From: Paraktedonobacter sp964250225
GTDB taxonomy: Bacteria > Chloroflexota > Ktedonobacteria > Ktedonobacterales > Ktedonobacteraceae
Length of the DNA stretch: 64,000 bases
Assembly (NCBI GenBank): GCA_964250225.1
Contig: CAXUEY010000004.1
Location: 9,999 to 73,998, forward strand
Direction of reading: 5' to 3'
The translations under genes were made by a program, and so were the position numbers. The notes under the pieces were generated by a model. It worked only from the letters and a program-made list of their open reading frames with translations, did not search any database and was not told where the DNA came from. Below are positions 34,052-43,511 of this stretch, one piece after another. Within the stretch, counting starts at the first letter, position 1, and every line of letters starts with the position of its first letter.

Positions 34052-35686
34052 ATGTTTATGCATCTGGAACAAACCACCCTGTCTGTAGGCACGCTTGTGC
34101 GTGGACGCTATCTGATTAAAAATATTCTTGGTGCGGGCCATAGTGGGACGGTCTATCTCGTCAAAGATCAGCAGGCGCTACCTACGCAGCATGAGCAATT
34201 TGCCTTGAAAGAGTTGTGCGGTTTGAGCCAGGAGGAGCGCTACCGACTCCTCTTCAGCGGGGAATCTCTGCGCCAACTGCGCCATCCCGCGCTGCCGGTG
34301 GTCTACCATATTTTTAATGATGATCGCAACGAGCGTATCTATCTGGTCATGGATTATATCGAAGGCGTGGACCTGGAGACGTTGCGCCAGGAGCAGCCAA
34401 CTGGACGCTTTCCCTGGCTTGATCTGCGTACAATGCTCGCCCCTATTGGCGAGGCGCTCACCTACCTGCACAAGCAGGCGCAGCCCGTTTTTCATGGAGA
34501 TATCAAGCCGCTCAACCTGATCCGGCAGGCCAGCTCCGGGGCTGTTATGCTGGTCGATCTGGGCTATGCGCAGACTGGAGTTGCTGATACGCGCGGACAG
34601 TTCTCCTCAACCCATCGCTCCAATCTGCGCGCGCCAGAGCATCTCTCTGGTAAAATCGATGAAGCTACTGATATCTATGAATTGGGTGCGACCCTGTATG
34701 TACTCCTGACCGGCCAGACGCCTGTGGATGCCGCGACACGTCTGCAACATACGAAGAAAGGCGAGCCTGATCCCTTGCTTGCAGCCAATGAGCTTGTCCT
34801 AACATTGCCGCGTGTGTTTGCCGAGGTACTTCACCGTTCGCTTGCGTTGGACCCCACGCAGCGTTTTGTCTCGATGCAGGACTTCTGGCAGGCCTTGCAT
34901 ACTGCCTCTGGAAGCACGCCCGCGCCGCAAACCCGGCACAATCCTGGCGTACCCATTGCTGGCGGCAACGAGACAGCAGCAACCGCAGGGCCAGCGACTG
35001 TCTCCGCTGATTCGCGCTCAGGTGGAGAAGCCCGCGAGAGTATCTTGCACCGCCGAGGGTTGATTGTGGTGGCCATCATATGCGCGCTCCTGCTCGTGGG
35101 CGTGGGTACATGGGGAGTGCTGCGGGGCCAGTTCGCCGCCGGGCCACAGCCCTCTCATAGCACGACGCAAGCCGCGCTTCAGGCAACTTCTACAGCAGGC
35201 CACAAAGTCACACCCACAACTCCTGCGAATAGCGGCCAGTATCGCAATATTGCTGGTGTGTATCAGGGGAAGCTGTATTCCCTTTCCAACTCTCAGAGCA
35301 CCTTCTCGTTGACTATCCAGCAGCAGCAAAGCCAGATTAATGGCACGTTTTCATCACCCACACAGAATGGCACTTTTAGCGGGGCGATAGACATGCAAGG
35401 CAATGTGCAGTTCACCGTGTTTAATACACTTGGAGACGCGGTTTATAGCTTCACTGGCGGCTTTAATCTGCCATCTGCGAATACCCTGGGAGGCTCTTTC
35501 TCCGGTTGCGCACCAGGACACGGCACGACGTGTCAGCCAGTCGCGTATTCGGGGGGAGGCTGGGTTCTGACGCAGAGTATCACCGATGCTGGCAATGTTT
35601 TGCAAGATGTGGCATACTCCAATCGTGGAGCGAGAAGCGCAGCATATAGCTGGTATGAGATAATTCTGTCACGTGTCTTTGAATAA
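34052..35686 (+). CDS. Membrane Ser/Thr kinase with novel extracytoplasmic domain
   Basis: The ATG at 34052, with GGGAG 6 bases upstream, is the best start (544 residues). Residues about 10-280 are a kinase domain: glycine loop LGAGHSGTVYLVKD, FALKEL (Lys), FHGDIKPLNLI (Asp150), VDLGYAQ in place of DFG, and APEHL. HGD and DLG are tolerated variants of HRD and DFG, so activity is likely. After a Pro-rich linker there is one membrane helix (about 336-358, IVVAIICALLLVGVG). A 130-residue outer domain of short beta strands follows (YRNIAGVYQGKLYS, INGTFSSPTQNGTFSG), which I do not recognise by name. It is divergent from the PQQ kinase gene. Confidence 0.88.
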   Translation: MFMHLEQTTLSVGTLVRGRYLIKNILGAGHSGTVYLVKDQQALPTQHEQFALKELCGLSQEERYRLLFSGESLRQLRHPALPVVYHIFNDDRNERIYLVMDYIEGVDLETLRQEQPTGRFPWLDLRTMLAPIGEALTYLHKQAQPVFHGDIKPLNLIRQASSGAVMLVDLGYAQTGVADTRGQFSSTHRSNLRAPEHLSGKIDEATDIYELGATLYVLLTGQTPVDAATRLQHTKKGEPDPLLAANELVLTLPRVFAEVLHRSLALDPTQRFVSMQDFWQALHTASGSTPAPQTRHNPGVPIAGGNETAATAGPATVSADSRSGGEARESILHRRGLIVVAIICALLLVGVGTWGVLRGQFAAGPQPSHSTTQAALQATSTAGHKVTPTTPANSGQYRNIAGVYQGKLYSLSNSQSTFSLTIQQQQSQINGTFSSPTQNGTFSGAIDMQGNVQFTVFNTLGDAVYSFTGGFNLPSANTLGGSFSGCAPGHGTTCQPVAYSGGGWVLTQSITDAGNVLQDVAYSNRGARSAAYSWYEIILSRVFE

Positions 35687-35737
35687 CTGCATAGGGCTAA
35701 TTGAAGAGAAATAAGTATATAGGAGGCAAGGCGCGTA

Positions 35738-36847
35738 GTGGCTTATAGATACTCGAAGCGCTGGCGCACAAAAGTATCCATCGGTACGCTGATGCGTAGC
35801 GACTTTTTGTTGAGTACGAAATGGCGAGTGACCTGTGCTCTGGGGGCATCATGCCTTATCCTCATCACCATTCTCTCGATTCCAAAACACGCGGAGACGA
35901 AGCAGCCCCCCTCTTTTACGCTGCAATCTCTCTATCATTTTACCGGCGGATTTAGCATCGATTCCCCACTCAAAGTTGTAAACGCTGCAGAAAATGGCAT
36001 AGAGGTTGATTTGAAGTATGGTGACCCTTATACACCACAAGACCCGGTGGGAACTGCATTACAGACGAAGCATATGCGGCTCATCGATGCTATCCCTCAA
36101 ACGTACCTCTATTATTATGAATGTTATATCCATAAAACATGCCCCGCCGATGATTATACTACCAGCGCGAATTTGAAGTTAACAAGTACACAGGCCCTCC
36201 TCACCGCGGTTGCTGCACATCTGCAGCAGGTAAGACAAAATCCCTTAATTATTGGCTATTGGGTGCTGGATGATTGGCCGTTTCCTGAGGATTATGGAGG
36301 GGCAAAGGATATTTTGATACAAATAAACAGGCTTATCCATTTCATTACGCCTGCTCGCCCATCGATCTGTGGGTTTGGGGGATCGATCTGGCCTCTTCCT
36401 CAACAAAAGTATGACTGGTCCGATGGGGTTGCCGCAAATTTTTCTTCCCAGGGCTGTGATATGGTTGGCCTCTATATCTATGGAGAAGCATATACTCAGG
36501 GAACATATGATTGGACGATGTCAGATATTCTTCCGGCGATCTTTGCCAGTTTATTGAAGCGCGGCTGGGATATGCAGAAAGAGCCGTTTATAGGCATTCC
36601 CCAGGCCTTTGGCGGCAATCTAGGTGAACCCTTTCCATTTGCGACGGCGGCAAGTATTGAGGCGCAAACTGCTGCGTTTTGTCAACACGGCGCGACGGGG
36701 ATTGTTTACTATGCCTGGGATAACAGTGGCACGGATACTACTACCCAGTTTCCCTGGAATAGCCAGTCGATTACGCAAGGGGTGCGTAATGGTATAGCGG
36801 CGTGTAAACGTGTCTGGGCGGGCCAGTTTCCAACGATGCCCCTCTGA
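35738..36847 (+). CDS. Secreted or membrane-anchored TIM-barrel-like protein
   Basis: The GTG at 35738 follows AGGAGG by 11 bases and gives 369 residues; an ATG 18 codons later is an alternative. A hydrophobic segment near 30-50 (CALGASCLILITILSIP) is a signal anchor. The remainder looks like a glycoside-hydrolase-type barrel: IEVDLKYGDP, then LIIGYWVLDDWPFPEDYGG with paired acids, CDMVGLYIYGEA and GIVYYAWDNSGT at the last strand. I cannot assign a family or substrate. It lies about 50 bases after the kinase gene on the same strand, so the two may be cotranscribed. Confidence 0.7.
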   Translation: MAYRYSKRWRTKVSIGTLMRSDFLLSTKWRVTCALGASCLILITILSIPKHAETKQPPSFTLQSLYHFTGGFSIDSPLKVVNAAENGIEVDLKYGDPYTPQDPVGTALQTKHMRLIDAIPQTYLYYYECYIHKTCPADDYTTSANLKLTSTQALLTAVAAHLQQVRQNPLIIGYWVLDDWPFPEDYGGAKDILIQINRLIHFITPARPSICGFGGSIWPLPQQKYDWSDGVAANFSSQGCDMVGLYIYGEAYTQGTYDWTMSDILPAIFASLLKRGWDMQKEPFIGIPQAFGGNLGEPFPFATAASIEAQTAAFCQHGATGIVYYAWDNSGTDTTTQFPWNSQSITQGVRNGIAACKRVWAGQFPTMPL

Positions 36848-36895
36848 CCTGAACATGCCTCGCTTCACTGACCGTTGAGCCAGCATGTCGGGTGT

Positions 36896-36941
36896 GCGTG
36901 GATATTTTCTGCCTCCTTCCAGGGCCAGAAAATATCCACGC
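36896..36941. terminator. 16-bp hairpin between convergent genes
   Basis: A perfect 16-bp inverted repeat (36896-36911 with 36926-36941) with a 14-base loop lies between the barrel-protein gene and htpG, which converge here. No long T run follows on either strand, so its strength as a terminator is uncertain. Confidence 0.6.
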
Positions 36942-36952
36942 GCATGGGCGTA

Positions 36953-38854
36953 TCAAAGTTGCGCGAGCAAGCTATTGAGCCGTTTGACAAAACTCACCGG
37001 GTTCTCCAACTGCTCGCCGAGACTGAGCACCGATTGATCGTAGAGGATATGCGCCCAGTCCGCGAAGCGCGCCTCGTCCTGCTCGTGCAGGAGTTTGCGC
37101 ATAATCGCGTGCTGGGTGTTGATCTCCAGGATCGGCTTGGAGAGCGGCACCGACTGGCCGGCGGCTTTGAGCAGGCGCTGGAGTTGTGGGTCCAGATCGT
37201 ACTCGCCCACCACCAGGCAGGCGGGTGAGCTGGTCAGGCGCGTGGTGACGCGCACCTCCTTCACCTCATCTTTCAGCGCGTCCTTGAGACGATTGAGCAG
37301 CGCCTGTACCTCATCGGCGTTGGCGGCCTCCGCGGGCTCAGACTGTTCAGCGGGTGCCTCGCCCTCTGGCGCGACGATTTTGCTGAGATCGACTGCGCCA
37401 CGCGACACGGATTGGAGCGGTAGCTTGTTGAATTCGCGCAGCTCATTGCCGAAGAGATAGTCCACCGGATCGGAGAGCAGCAGCACCTCGACGCCTTTCT
37501 GCTTGAAGATCTCCAACAAGGGGCTATCTTTGGCTGCTCCGTAGCTCTCGGCGGTGATAAAGTAGATCTTTTCCTGGCCCTCTTTCATGCGCGCCGCATA
37601 GGTCTCCAGCGAGACATCCTGTGTCTCGCTATTGGAGAGGGTGGTGCTGAAACGGAAGAGCTTTGCCAGGCTCTCCTGGTTGGCGTGATCCTCAGCGATG
37701 CCTTCTTTGAGCACGCGGCCAAAGATCCGCCAGAAGGTCGCGTACTTCTCCGGCTCGTTTTTCGCGAGGTCGGAGAGCTGACCCAGTACCTTCTTTATCG
37801 TGGTGGAGCGGATGGCCTCAACCAGGCGGTTCTGCTGCAGGATCTCCCGTGAGACATTCAGGGGCAGGTCGTTGGAATCGATCACGCCGCGCAGGAAGCG
37901 CAGATAGCTGGGGATCAGCTCCTCTGCGCCTTCCATAATAAAGACGCGACGCACATAGAGCTTCACACCATGCCGGTGCTCGCGACTCCACAGATCATAG
38001 GGCGCGCTGGCTGGCACGTAGAGCAGCAAAATATACTCCTGTGTGCCCTCCATGCGACTATGCAGGGTAATCAGCGGCTCTTCATTGTCGTAGGCCAGGT
38101 GTTTGTAGAATTCGCTATACTCTTCAGGCGTGATCTGATTGCGTGGGCGCACCCAGAGGGCCGAGGCCTGATTGACGCGTTCATCCTCGCCTGCGCGCTC
38201 TTTGTCTTCAACAGGCATGAGGATGGGGACGCTGATGTGGTCCGAGTATTTGCGGATAATCGCGCGCAGGCGATAGCCATCGAGCAGCTCATCTTCGCCC
38301 TCGCGCAGGTGCAGCGTGACCTCGGTGCCGCGCGTGGGTTTCTCCACGCTCTCCAGTGTATACTGTCCCTCGCCGGCGGACTCCCAACGCGCGCCATCCT
38401 CGGCACTATGCCCGACCTTGCGCGTGGTCAGCGTCACCCTATCGGCCACCACAAAAGCCGAGTAGAAGCCCACGCCGAACTGACCGATTAGATTGGCGTC
38501 GCGCTGCTGGTCGCCGGTCAGCGATTGGAAAAACTCGCGCGTGCCCGATTTGGCGATAGTGCCGATTTGCTGCACTACCTCTTCGCGAGCCATGCCAATG
38601 CCGTTATCGCTGACCGTAATCGTGCGCGCCTCCTTATCGTAGGAGACATGGATCGTCAGTTCGGCATCGTCCTCGTGCAAGCTCTTATCAGAGAGCATCG
38701 CAAAGCGCAGGTGGTCAAGCGCGTCAGACGCGTTTGAAATCAGTTCGCGCAGAAAAATCTCTTTGTTGCTATACAAAGAATGAATCATCAAATTGAGTAA
38801 CTGAGTCACTTCCGCCTGGAAGCCCAGTGTCTCTTTATGTGTCTCAACAGGCAT
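36953..38854 (-). CDS. htpG: Molecular chaperone HtpG (Hsp90)
   Basis: The 633-residue protein is a full bacterial Hsp90. The N-terminal ATPase domain shows LFLRELISNASDA-type residues (EIFLRELISNASDALD), SDNGIGMAREEV, IGQFGVGFYSAF and GTEVTLHL. The middle domain has SREILQQNRLVEAIR. A C-terminal dimerisation domain follows, with an Ala/Glu-rich insert near 495-515. The ATP-dependent clamp refolds client proteins under heat stress. GGTGGAGGA lies 6 bases before the ATG and a good promoter lies about 80 bases upstream. I found no CIRCE element. It is divergent from a Clp_N-repeat gene, suggesting a small stress locus. Confidence 0.97.
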   Translation of the reverse strand: MPVETHKETLGFQAEVTQLLNLMIHSLYSNKEIFLRELISNASDALDHLRFAMLSDKSLHEDDAELTIHVSYDKEARTITVSDNGIGMAREEVVQQIGTIAKSGTREFFQSLTGDQQRDANLIGQFGVGFYSAFVVADRVTLTTRKVGHSAEDGARWESAGEGQYTLESVEKPTRGTEVTLHLREGEDELLDGYRLRAIIRKYSDHISVPILMPVEDKERAGEDERVNQASALWVRPRNQITPEEYSEFYKHLAYDNEEPLITLHSRMEGTQEYILLLYVPASAPYDLWSREHRHGVKLYVRRVFIMEGAEELIPSYLRFLRGVIDSNDLPLNVSREILQQNRLVEAIRSTTIKKVLGQLSDLAKNEPEKYATFWRIFGRVLKEGIAEDHANQESLAKLFRFSTTLSNSETQDVSLETYAARMKEGQEKIYFITAESYGAAKDSPLLEIFKQKGVEVLLLSDPVDYLFGNELREFNKLPLQSVSRGAVDLSKIVAPEGEAPAEQSEPAEAANADEVQALLNRLKDALKDEVKEVRVTTRLTSSPACLVVGEYDLDPQLQRLLKAAGQSVPLSKPILEINTQHAIMRKLLHEQDEARFADWAHILYDQSVLSLGEQLENPVSFVKRLNSLLAQL

Positions 38855-38933
38855 GTACAGTCCTCCACCTATGTACTAGAAATAGATCAGGTTTAAGTTC
38901 GAAGTCTCCCTGGTAATAGCGTCGTTCGTACAT

Positions 38934-38962
38934 ATAATACAACCATTGGAGGATCGCTTCAA
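38934..38962 (-). promoter_or_regulatory. Promoter for htpG
   Basis: On the minus strand, TTGAAG (38957-38962) and TATTAT (38934-38939) are separated by exactly 17 bases. This gives a leader of about 70 bases. Confidence 0.65.
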
Positions 38963-38981
38963 CTGGTTTTCCTTCCTCGTT

Positions 38982-39010
38982 TTGCCCTTTTCTCAAGGAA
39001 ATTGTAGAAT
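38982..39010 (+). promoter_or_regulatory. Promoter for the Clp_N-repeat gene
   Basis: TTGCCC (38982-38987) and TAGAAT (39005-39010) have a 17-base spacer. The start codon is about 110 bases downstream, and the site is back to back with the htpG promoter. Confidence 0.5.
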
Positions 39011-39119
39011 ACAGCCATACTACAGCGCATTGTATAGGTACGCAGAATCCCCATTGCAACCGACGTCCCACGGATATCGAAGAATATAGCAACCCTGGTC
39101 AGAAGGGAGTCAAATACCG

Positions 39120-40706
39120 ATGTTCTTTCAGAAGAGAGACAGCTTCGACAAATTTACCGAGCGGGCTAAAAAAGTATTGAGCCTGGCGCAAGCAGAATCT
39201 CAGCGCATGCAGCACAATACTATCGGCAGTGAGCACATCTTGTTGGGGCTTGTGCGCGAAGGCGAAGGGGTGGGTGCGCGCATTTTACAAAATCTGGGCG
39301 TAGATCTGGCTGAAGTGCGTGAGGCGGTAAGAGAGCAGCTTGACAAGGGCAACCGCATCGTCCTGGGGGAGATCGGTTTGACGAAGGAGGGCAAGCGCGT
39401 GGTGGAACAGGCTGTTGATGAGGCGCGTCGGCTGAATCATCACTATATCGGCACGGAGCATCTCTTGCTGGCCATTACGAGCATGCCGGAAAGTGTCGCT
39501 GCCCAGGTGCTGGCAAAATTGGGGGCCAATAGAGAGAGGGTGCGGGCAGAGACTCTCCGGATTTTGAGCCAGAGTCACGGCGCCACGTCTCAGCGTGCTG
39601 AAAGGAAGCGACAATCCATGTTCTATGCAGATCGTGAGCGCCTGGATCGAGATCGTTTCGACAAGTTTACCGAGGATGCGCGCAAGATTCTGAGTCTGGC
39701 GCAGGAAGAAGCTCAACGTTTCCAGCACAATTATATCGGGACCGAGCATCTGTTGTTGGGATTGGTGAGATTGGAGGAGAGCACGGCGGGTCAGGTGTTG
39801 CACGAACTGGGTATACAATTACCTCTCGTGCGTTCAGCCGTTGAATTTATTATTGGACGCGGCGATAGAATCGTGCTGGGTGAAATCGGGCTGACGCCGC
39901 GCGCGAAAAAAGTAATCGAATTGGCTGTGGATGAGGCGCGTCGCATGCAGCATCATTATATCGGGACCGAGCATATCCTGCTGGGTCTGGTGCGCGAGGG
40001 CGAGGGGATTGCCGCCGGTGTGCTGGAGAGCCTGGGCGTGAAGCTGGAGCAGGTGCGCACCAAAACCGTGCTGGTGATCGAGCAATCTGGCGCGGAGAGT
40101 GAGGAGGGTGTGGCCACCGAAGGAGGGTGGTCTCAAACGTGGCCACCGCTCCAGAACCCGCTGATGTTCGCCAGCGCGTATGTACGCGGCGCAAAGCAGA
40201 TCGAGCCGGGCGCCGCCTCGCCCATTCAGGACGCGGACGATCTGGTGCCCGCGCCCGCCACTTCCGCTGAACACGGCAACCGCCTGACCTTGCGTCTGCG
40301 GCGTGTGCTGGTGCGTGCTGGTGCGGAGGCTCAGCAGCAGCAAAAAGAGCAGGTGGGCACGCAGCATCTCCTGCTGGCTCTGATCCGCGAACAGAACGGC
40401 ATCGCTTTCCACGTCCTGAAAAACCTCAAGGTTGAGAGCGAGCGCATCACGAGCGCCATCGAGCTTTTGGACGTCCAGGAGCAGCGCGGTGAGCCAGGAG
40501 CAGTCGATGGTTTCACTAGCGATGGCAGGCACGCGCTGGAACTGGCGCTGGATGAGGCACGCCAGCTTGGGCAGCCCGCGCTCGGCACCGAACATATGCT
40601 GCTGGGCCTGTTACGCGGCAGTGGCATGGCAGCAGGTGCGCTGGTAACGTGCGGGCTGAGCCTGGATCAAGCGCGCGCGGAGACACGGCGGTTGCTGAGT
40701 TTCTAA
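39120..40706 (+). CDS. Clp N-terminal domain protein: three Clp_N domains, no ATPase
   Basis: The 528-residue protein consists of six Clp_N half-repeats, i.e. three double domains (about 4-155, 175-325, 385-528). Each half has the pattern AxxEAQxxxHxxIGTEHLLLGL, for example IGSEHILLGLVREGEG, IGTEHLLLGLVRLEES and LGTEHMLLGLLRGSGM. In ClpC and ClpA this domain binds adaptors and substrates. Here no Walker A or B motif or ClpP loop follows, so the protein cannot unfold proteins itself. It may act as an adaptor, a decoy or a phospho-arginine reader. The second and third double domains are joined by a Pro/Ala-rich linker. GGAG lies 10 bases before the ATG. Confidence 0.92.
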   Translation: MFFQKRDSFDKFTERAKKVLSLAQAESQRMQHNTIGSEHILLGLVREGEGVGARILQNLGVDLAEVREAVREQLDKGNRIVLGEIGLTKEGKRVVEQAVDEARRLNHHYIGTEHLLLAITSMPESVAAQVLAKLGANRERVRAETLRILSQSHGATSQRAERKRQSMFYADRERLDRDRFDKFTEDARKILSLAQEEAQRFQHNYIGTEHLLLGLVRLEESTAGQVLHELGIQLPLVRSAVEFIIGRGDRIVLGEIGLTPRAKKVIELAVDEARRMQHHYIGTEHILLGLVREGEGIAAGVLESLGVKLEQVRTKTVLVIEQSGAESEEGVATEGGWSQTWPPLQNPLMFASAYVRGAKQIEPGAASPIQDADDLVPAPATSAEHGNRLTLRLRRVLVRAGAEAQQQQKEQVGTQHLLLALIREQNGIAFHVLKNLKVESERITSAIELLDVQEQRGEPGAVDGFTSDGRHALELALDEARQLGQPALGTEHMLLGLLRGSGMAAGALVTCGLSLDQARAETRRLLSF

Positions 40707-40731
40707 AAGATCAGCAGCTCATAAGTGCGTT

Positions 40732-42117
40732 TTAGAGGGTAGCGAGAATCTCTGCCGCGGCCCGTTCGCCTGAACGCACCGCGCCGTCCATATAGCCATT
40801 CCATACCGTCGCGGTCTCTGTGCCAGCCCAGTGGAGCGGTCCAATGGGTTGGCGCAGTGCCTCTCCATAGGCTGACCACACGCCGGGAGCCAGAAAGCCC
40901 GCGTAACAACCTCTAGTGTATTCTTCCTCAGCCCAGTTCATCTCCTCGAACGCATCTGGCTGTGCAGCCTGCGCGCCAAAGTAACGCGCAAAACATTCAA
41001 GCACCGCTGCGCGCCGTTCCTCTGGTGATCTGCGCCCCCAGCGCCGTCCCTCGTCGCCCTCGATAAAGCCCATCAGGATACCGGGTGTCCCGCTATCTGG
41101 CGAGTTATCAAAGGTGAGGCGCACCATTCCCTCGTTAGAGATCACCTGGCCCGAATAGCCCTCGTCGCGCCAGAATGGTCGCTTGTAGAGTGCCTGGACT
41201 TTGATGACGGTGCCCATTGGCACGCGTTGCGTCAACTGGTCGCGATAGGCGGGCAGCGCGGGTCGGTAGCGCAGCCGTCCGGCCAGGGTCGGTGGGAGAG
41301 CGATGATGGCACGCTTCGCCGTGACCGCCAGCGCGTCACTCACCACGCGCACACTGTGTGCACTATGCTCCAGCGTGTGGACCGGTGCGTTTAAGATGAC
41401 GCGCTCGCCCAATTGCGCGGCCACGCGTTCAGCAATCGACTGCGCGCCCTCGTGAAAACGCCGCTCCTGCGCGCCCGCGTCCACGCTGATCAGCTGGTTG
41501 AGGTTGCCGCCGGAATGGATATAGAAGAGCAAGTGGAGTAGCGAGAGATCGCGTGGCTCAACCGAGAAGACCGATTTGACGGTCAGAGTGAGCATCGCGC
41601 GTGTATAGGCAGACTCGATATGCGCCTGCATCCATGTCTCAACCGTCTGGCTATCCCACTCAACGGCCTGTGCAGCGGTCCAGGGTGTCTCCAGAGGCAC
41701 CTCGTTGGCCATCAGATTGAGTTCGAGCAGCGCCTCGACGGTCTCCATCATGGCCAGAGGGTCATGTGTTGGCATGGCTCCCTCGTAGACATGGCGCTCG
41801 CCGTTATAAAACTCGATATTGTTGCCGATGTTATAAGTGGGAAAAGTCGTGGCGCCAACCTCTTCAGCCAGAGCTGCCAGGCGGTCCTGGGTCGGGCCAA
41901 TCCACTGGCCACCGAGGTCCAGTATGGTGCCATCGCTGGCCGGACGGCTATATGTGCGCCCACCTACGCGCCCACGCGCCTCTAACACAACCACATCCAC
42001 GCCGCCTTTCACCAATGTACGCGCGGCAGCCAGCCCGGCGAGTCCCGCGCCCACAATCACAACCTCAACCTGGTGCGTGGACGCTGCCGAGGCAGAGATA
42101 GTTGTATGAACATTCAT
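40732..42117 (-). CDS. Flavin-containing amine oxidase
   Basis: The start at 42117 gives 461 residues. The FAD fingerprint is VVIVGAGLAGLAAARTL, followed by LEARGRVGGRTYS and DLGGQWIGPTQ. The C-terminal flavin-binding end reads IGPLHWAGTETATVWNGYMDGAVRSG, as in monoamine oxidases and related enzymes. It should oxidise a primary or secondary amine to the imine with release of H2O2. The substrate is not evident. There is no signal peptide, so it is cytoplasmic. It stands alone, converging with the Clp_N-repeat gene with only 25 bases between the stops. Confidence 0.93.
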   Translation of the reverse strand: MNVHTTISASAASTHQVEVVIVGAGLAGLAAARTLVKGGVDVVVLEARGRVGGRTYSRPASDGTILDLGGQWIGPTQDRLAALAEEVGATTFPTYNIGNNIEFYNGERHVYEGAMPTHDPLAMMETVEALLELNLMANEVPLETPWTAAQAVEWDSQTVETWMQAHIESAYTRAMLTLTVKSVFSVEPRDLSLLHLLFYIHSGGNLNQLISVDAGAQERRFHEGAQSIAERVAAQLGERVILNAPVHTLEHSAHSVRVVSDALAVTAKRAIIALPPTLAGRLRYRPALPAYRDQLTQRVPMGTVIKVQALYKRPFWRDEGYSGQVISNEGMVRLTFDNSPDSGTPGILMGFIEGDEGRRWGRRSPEERRAAVLECFARYFGAQAAQPDAFEEMNWAEEEYTRGCYAGFLAPGVWSAYGEALRQPIGPLHWAGTETATVWNGYMDGAVRSGERAAAEILATL

Positions 42118-42668
42118 ATGTGATCTAGAGCCTCTCCATAATGATACTATAGCTCTATGATACCATCCTCTCCAGTCATTTATAGATGAGGTAGTATGAT
42201 ATGAGATCATAGCACGCGTCTAGCTGGTTTTCAACATCCCTCACCCAGTCATGCGCAGAACGCTAGCTCTTTGGCGGGTTTTTTATACACTTCTGGAGCA
42301 ATACCTCGCAGCTTTACAGTTGCTCCCTGCTGATCTGGATATCTCCATCATCGGGTCTGAGTAGCCGCACTTCTCAACCAATCCTTAACCGATTGATAAC
42401 CTGAATCATAAGGTGACTCCTCTATAATGCATGGCAGGGGTAAGCGTTTTTTCATAAAGCGGAACGTTTGATTGACGAATGCAAATCCGCCTTACACATG
42501 TTCCCCTGGCACATGCTCTCATCTTCACGCATATATAGGTACATTGCGATGTGATGGGGAGAGATGTTTTGCAATGGAACGCACTCCATACAAGCATTTT
42601 TGCACAATATATGTATATTGCCATCTTCAGAAATTATGTATACGGGTAATTTTGTGAGAGGAAATCAC
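42118..42668. other. Intergenic region, 551 bases, divergent promoters expected
   Basis: The two flanking genes diverge. A TATAAT at 42423-42428 could be a -10 for the plus-strand glycosyltransferase, though no good -35 stands 17 bases before it. The heptamer ATGATAC is directly repeated at 42141 and 42157, upstream of the amine oxidase. I see no convincing gene or structured RNA. Confidence 0.4.
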
Positions 42669-43451
42669 ATGGATCTGGCTACGCGCCTATCACAGCAGAA
42701 TCTGGCTACGTACCTCTTAAAACAGAGGCTGGGTATTAGTGTGATTGTTCCTGCGCGCAACGAGGCTCGCAATCTTCAGTATGTGTTGCCGCATATTCCC
42801 TCGTTTGTCACGGAAGTCATTCTGGTTGATGGGCATTCGACAGATGAGACGATCAGGGTAGCGCGCCGTCTGTTGCCAAACATCCGCATCGTTGAGCAGC
42901 TTGGGCACGGGAAAGGCGACGCTATCCAGGCAGGCTTGACGGTTGCCACAGGCGATATCGTCGTCCTGCTGGATGCTGATGGCTCAGCCGATCCACTGGA
43001 GATCCCACGCTTTGTGCAGGCGCTGCTGGCTGGCAACGATTTTGCAAAGGGTTCGCGCTTTATTAAAGGCGGGGGGAGCCATGATATCACGCTCATTCGG
43101 CGCGCTGGCAACCACGGGCTTATTTCGCTGGTCAATCTGCTCTTTGGGACGCGTTTCAGCGACCTCTGCTATGGGTATAACGCCTTCTGGAAACATTGCT
43201 TGGAGCACATCGAGATTGAGAGCGATGGCTTTGAAATAGAGACGCTTATAAATATCCGCATGCATCTGGCAGGTCTGACCATTGCAGAGATTCCCAGCAT
43301 TGAGTACCAGCGCATTCACGGGACTAGCAATCTCAGGGCCATCAGAGACGGCTGTCGCATCCTGCGTCTGATCTTGCAGGAACATCGGAAGTGGAGATCT
43401 CCTGCTCCCGCTGCGCGTCAGCAAGCGATGTCAGAAGAAGTAGTGCTTTGA
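42669..43451 (+). CDS. Glycosyltransferase family 2 (DPM1-like)
   Basis: The ATG at 42669, with GAGAGGA 7 bases upstream, is preferred to an in-frame start 35 codons earlier. The 260-residue protein is a GT-A fold transferase: ISVIVPARNEARNLQYVLPH, VILVDGHSTDET and VVLLDADGSADP (DxD metal site). It resembles dolichyl/polyprenyl-phosphate mannose or glucose synthases but lacks C-terminal membrane helices. The likely role is sugar transfer to a lipid carrier or surface glycan. It lies 60 bases before an ATP-grasp gene on the same strand and faces the polysaccharide operon. Confidence 0.9.
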   Translation: MDLATRLSQQNLATYLLKQRLGISVIVPARNEARNLQYVLPHIPSFVTEVILVDGHSTDETIRVARRLLPNIRIVEQLGHGKGDAIQAGLTVATGDIVVLLDADGSADPLEIPRFVQALLAGNDFAKGSRFIKGGGSHDITLIRRAGNHGLISLVNLLFGTRFSDLCYGYNAFWKHCLEHIEIESDGFEIETLINIRMHLAGLTIAEIPSIEYQRIHGTSNLRAIRDGCRILRLILQEHRKWRSPAPAARQQAMSEEVVL

Positions 43452-43511
43452 GCGGGTTGATAACGTGGAGGTTCTTTTTCCTTACAATTATATCGGGATG
43501 AGCAACAATAT

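Noticed and set aside
39097..39114. CtsR-like heptads (GGTCAGA and AGTCAAA) before the Clp_N gene
   Set aside because: Spacing is 4 rather than 3 and one heptad has a mismatch; the site also coincides with the ribosome-binding region.
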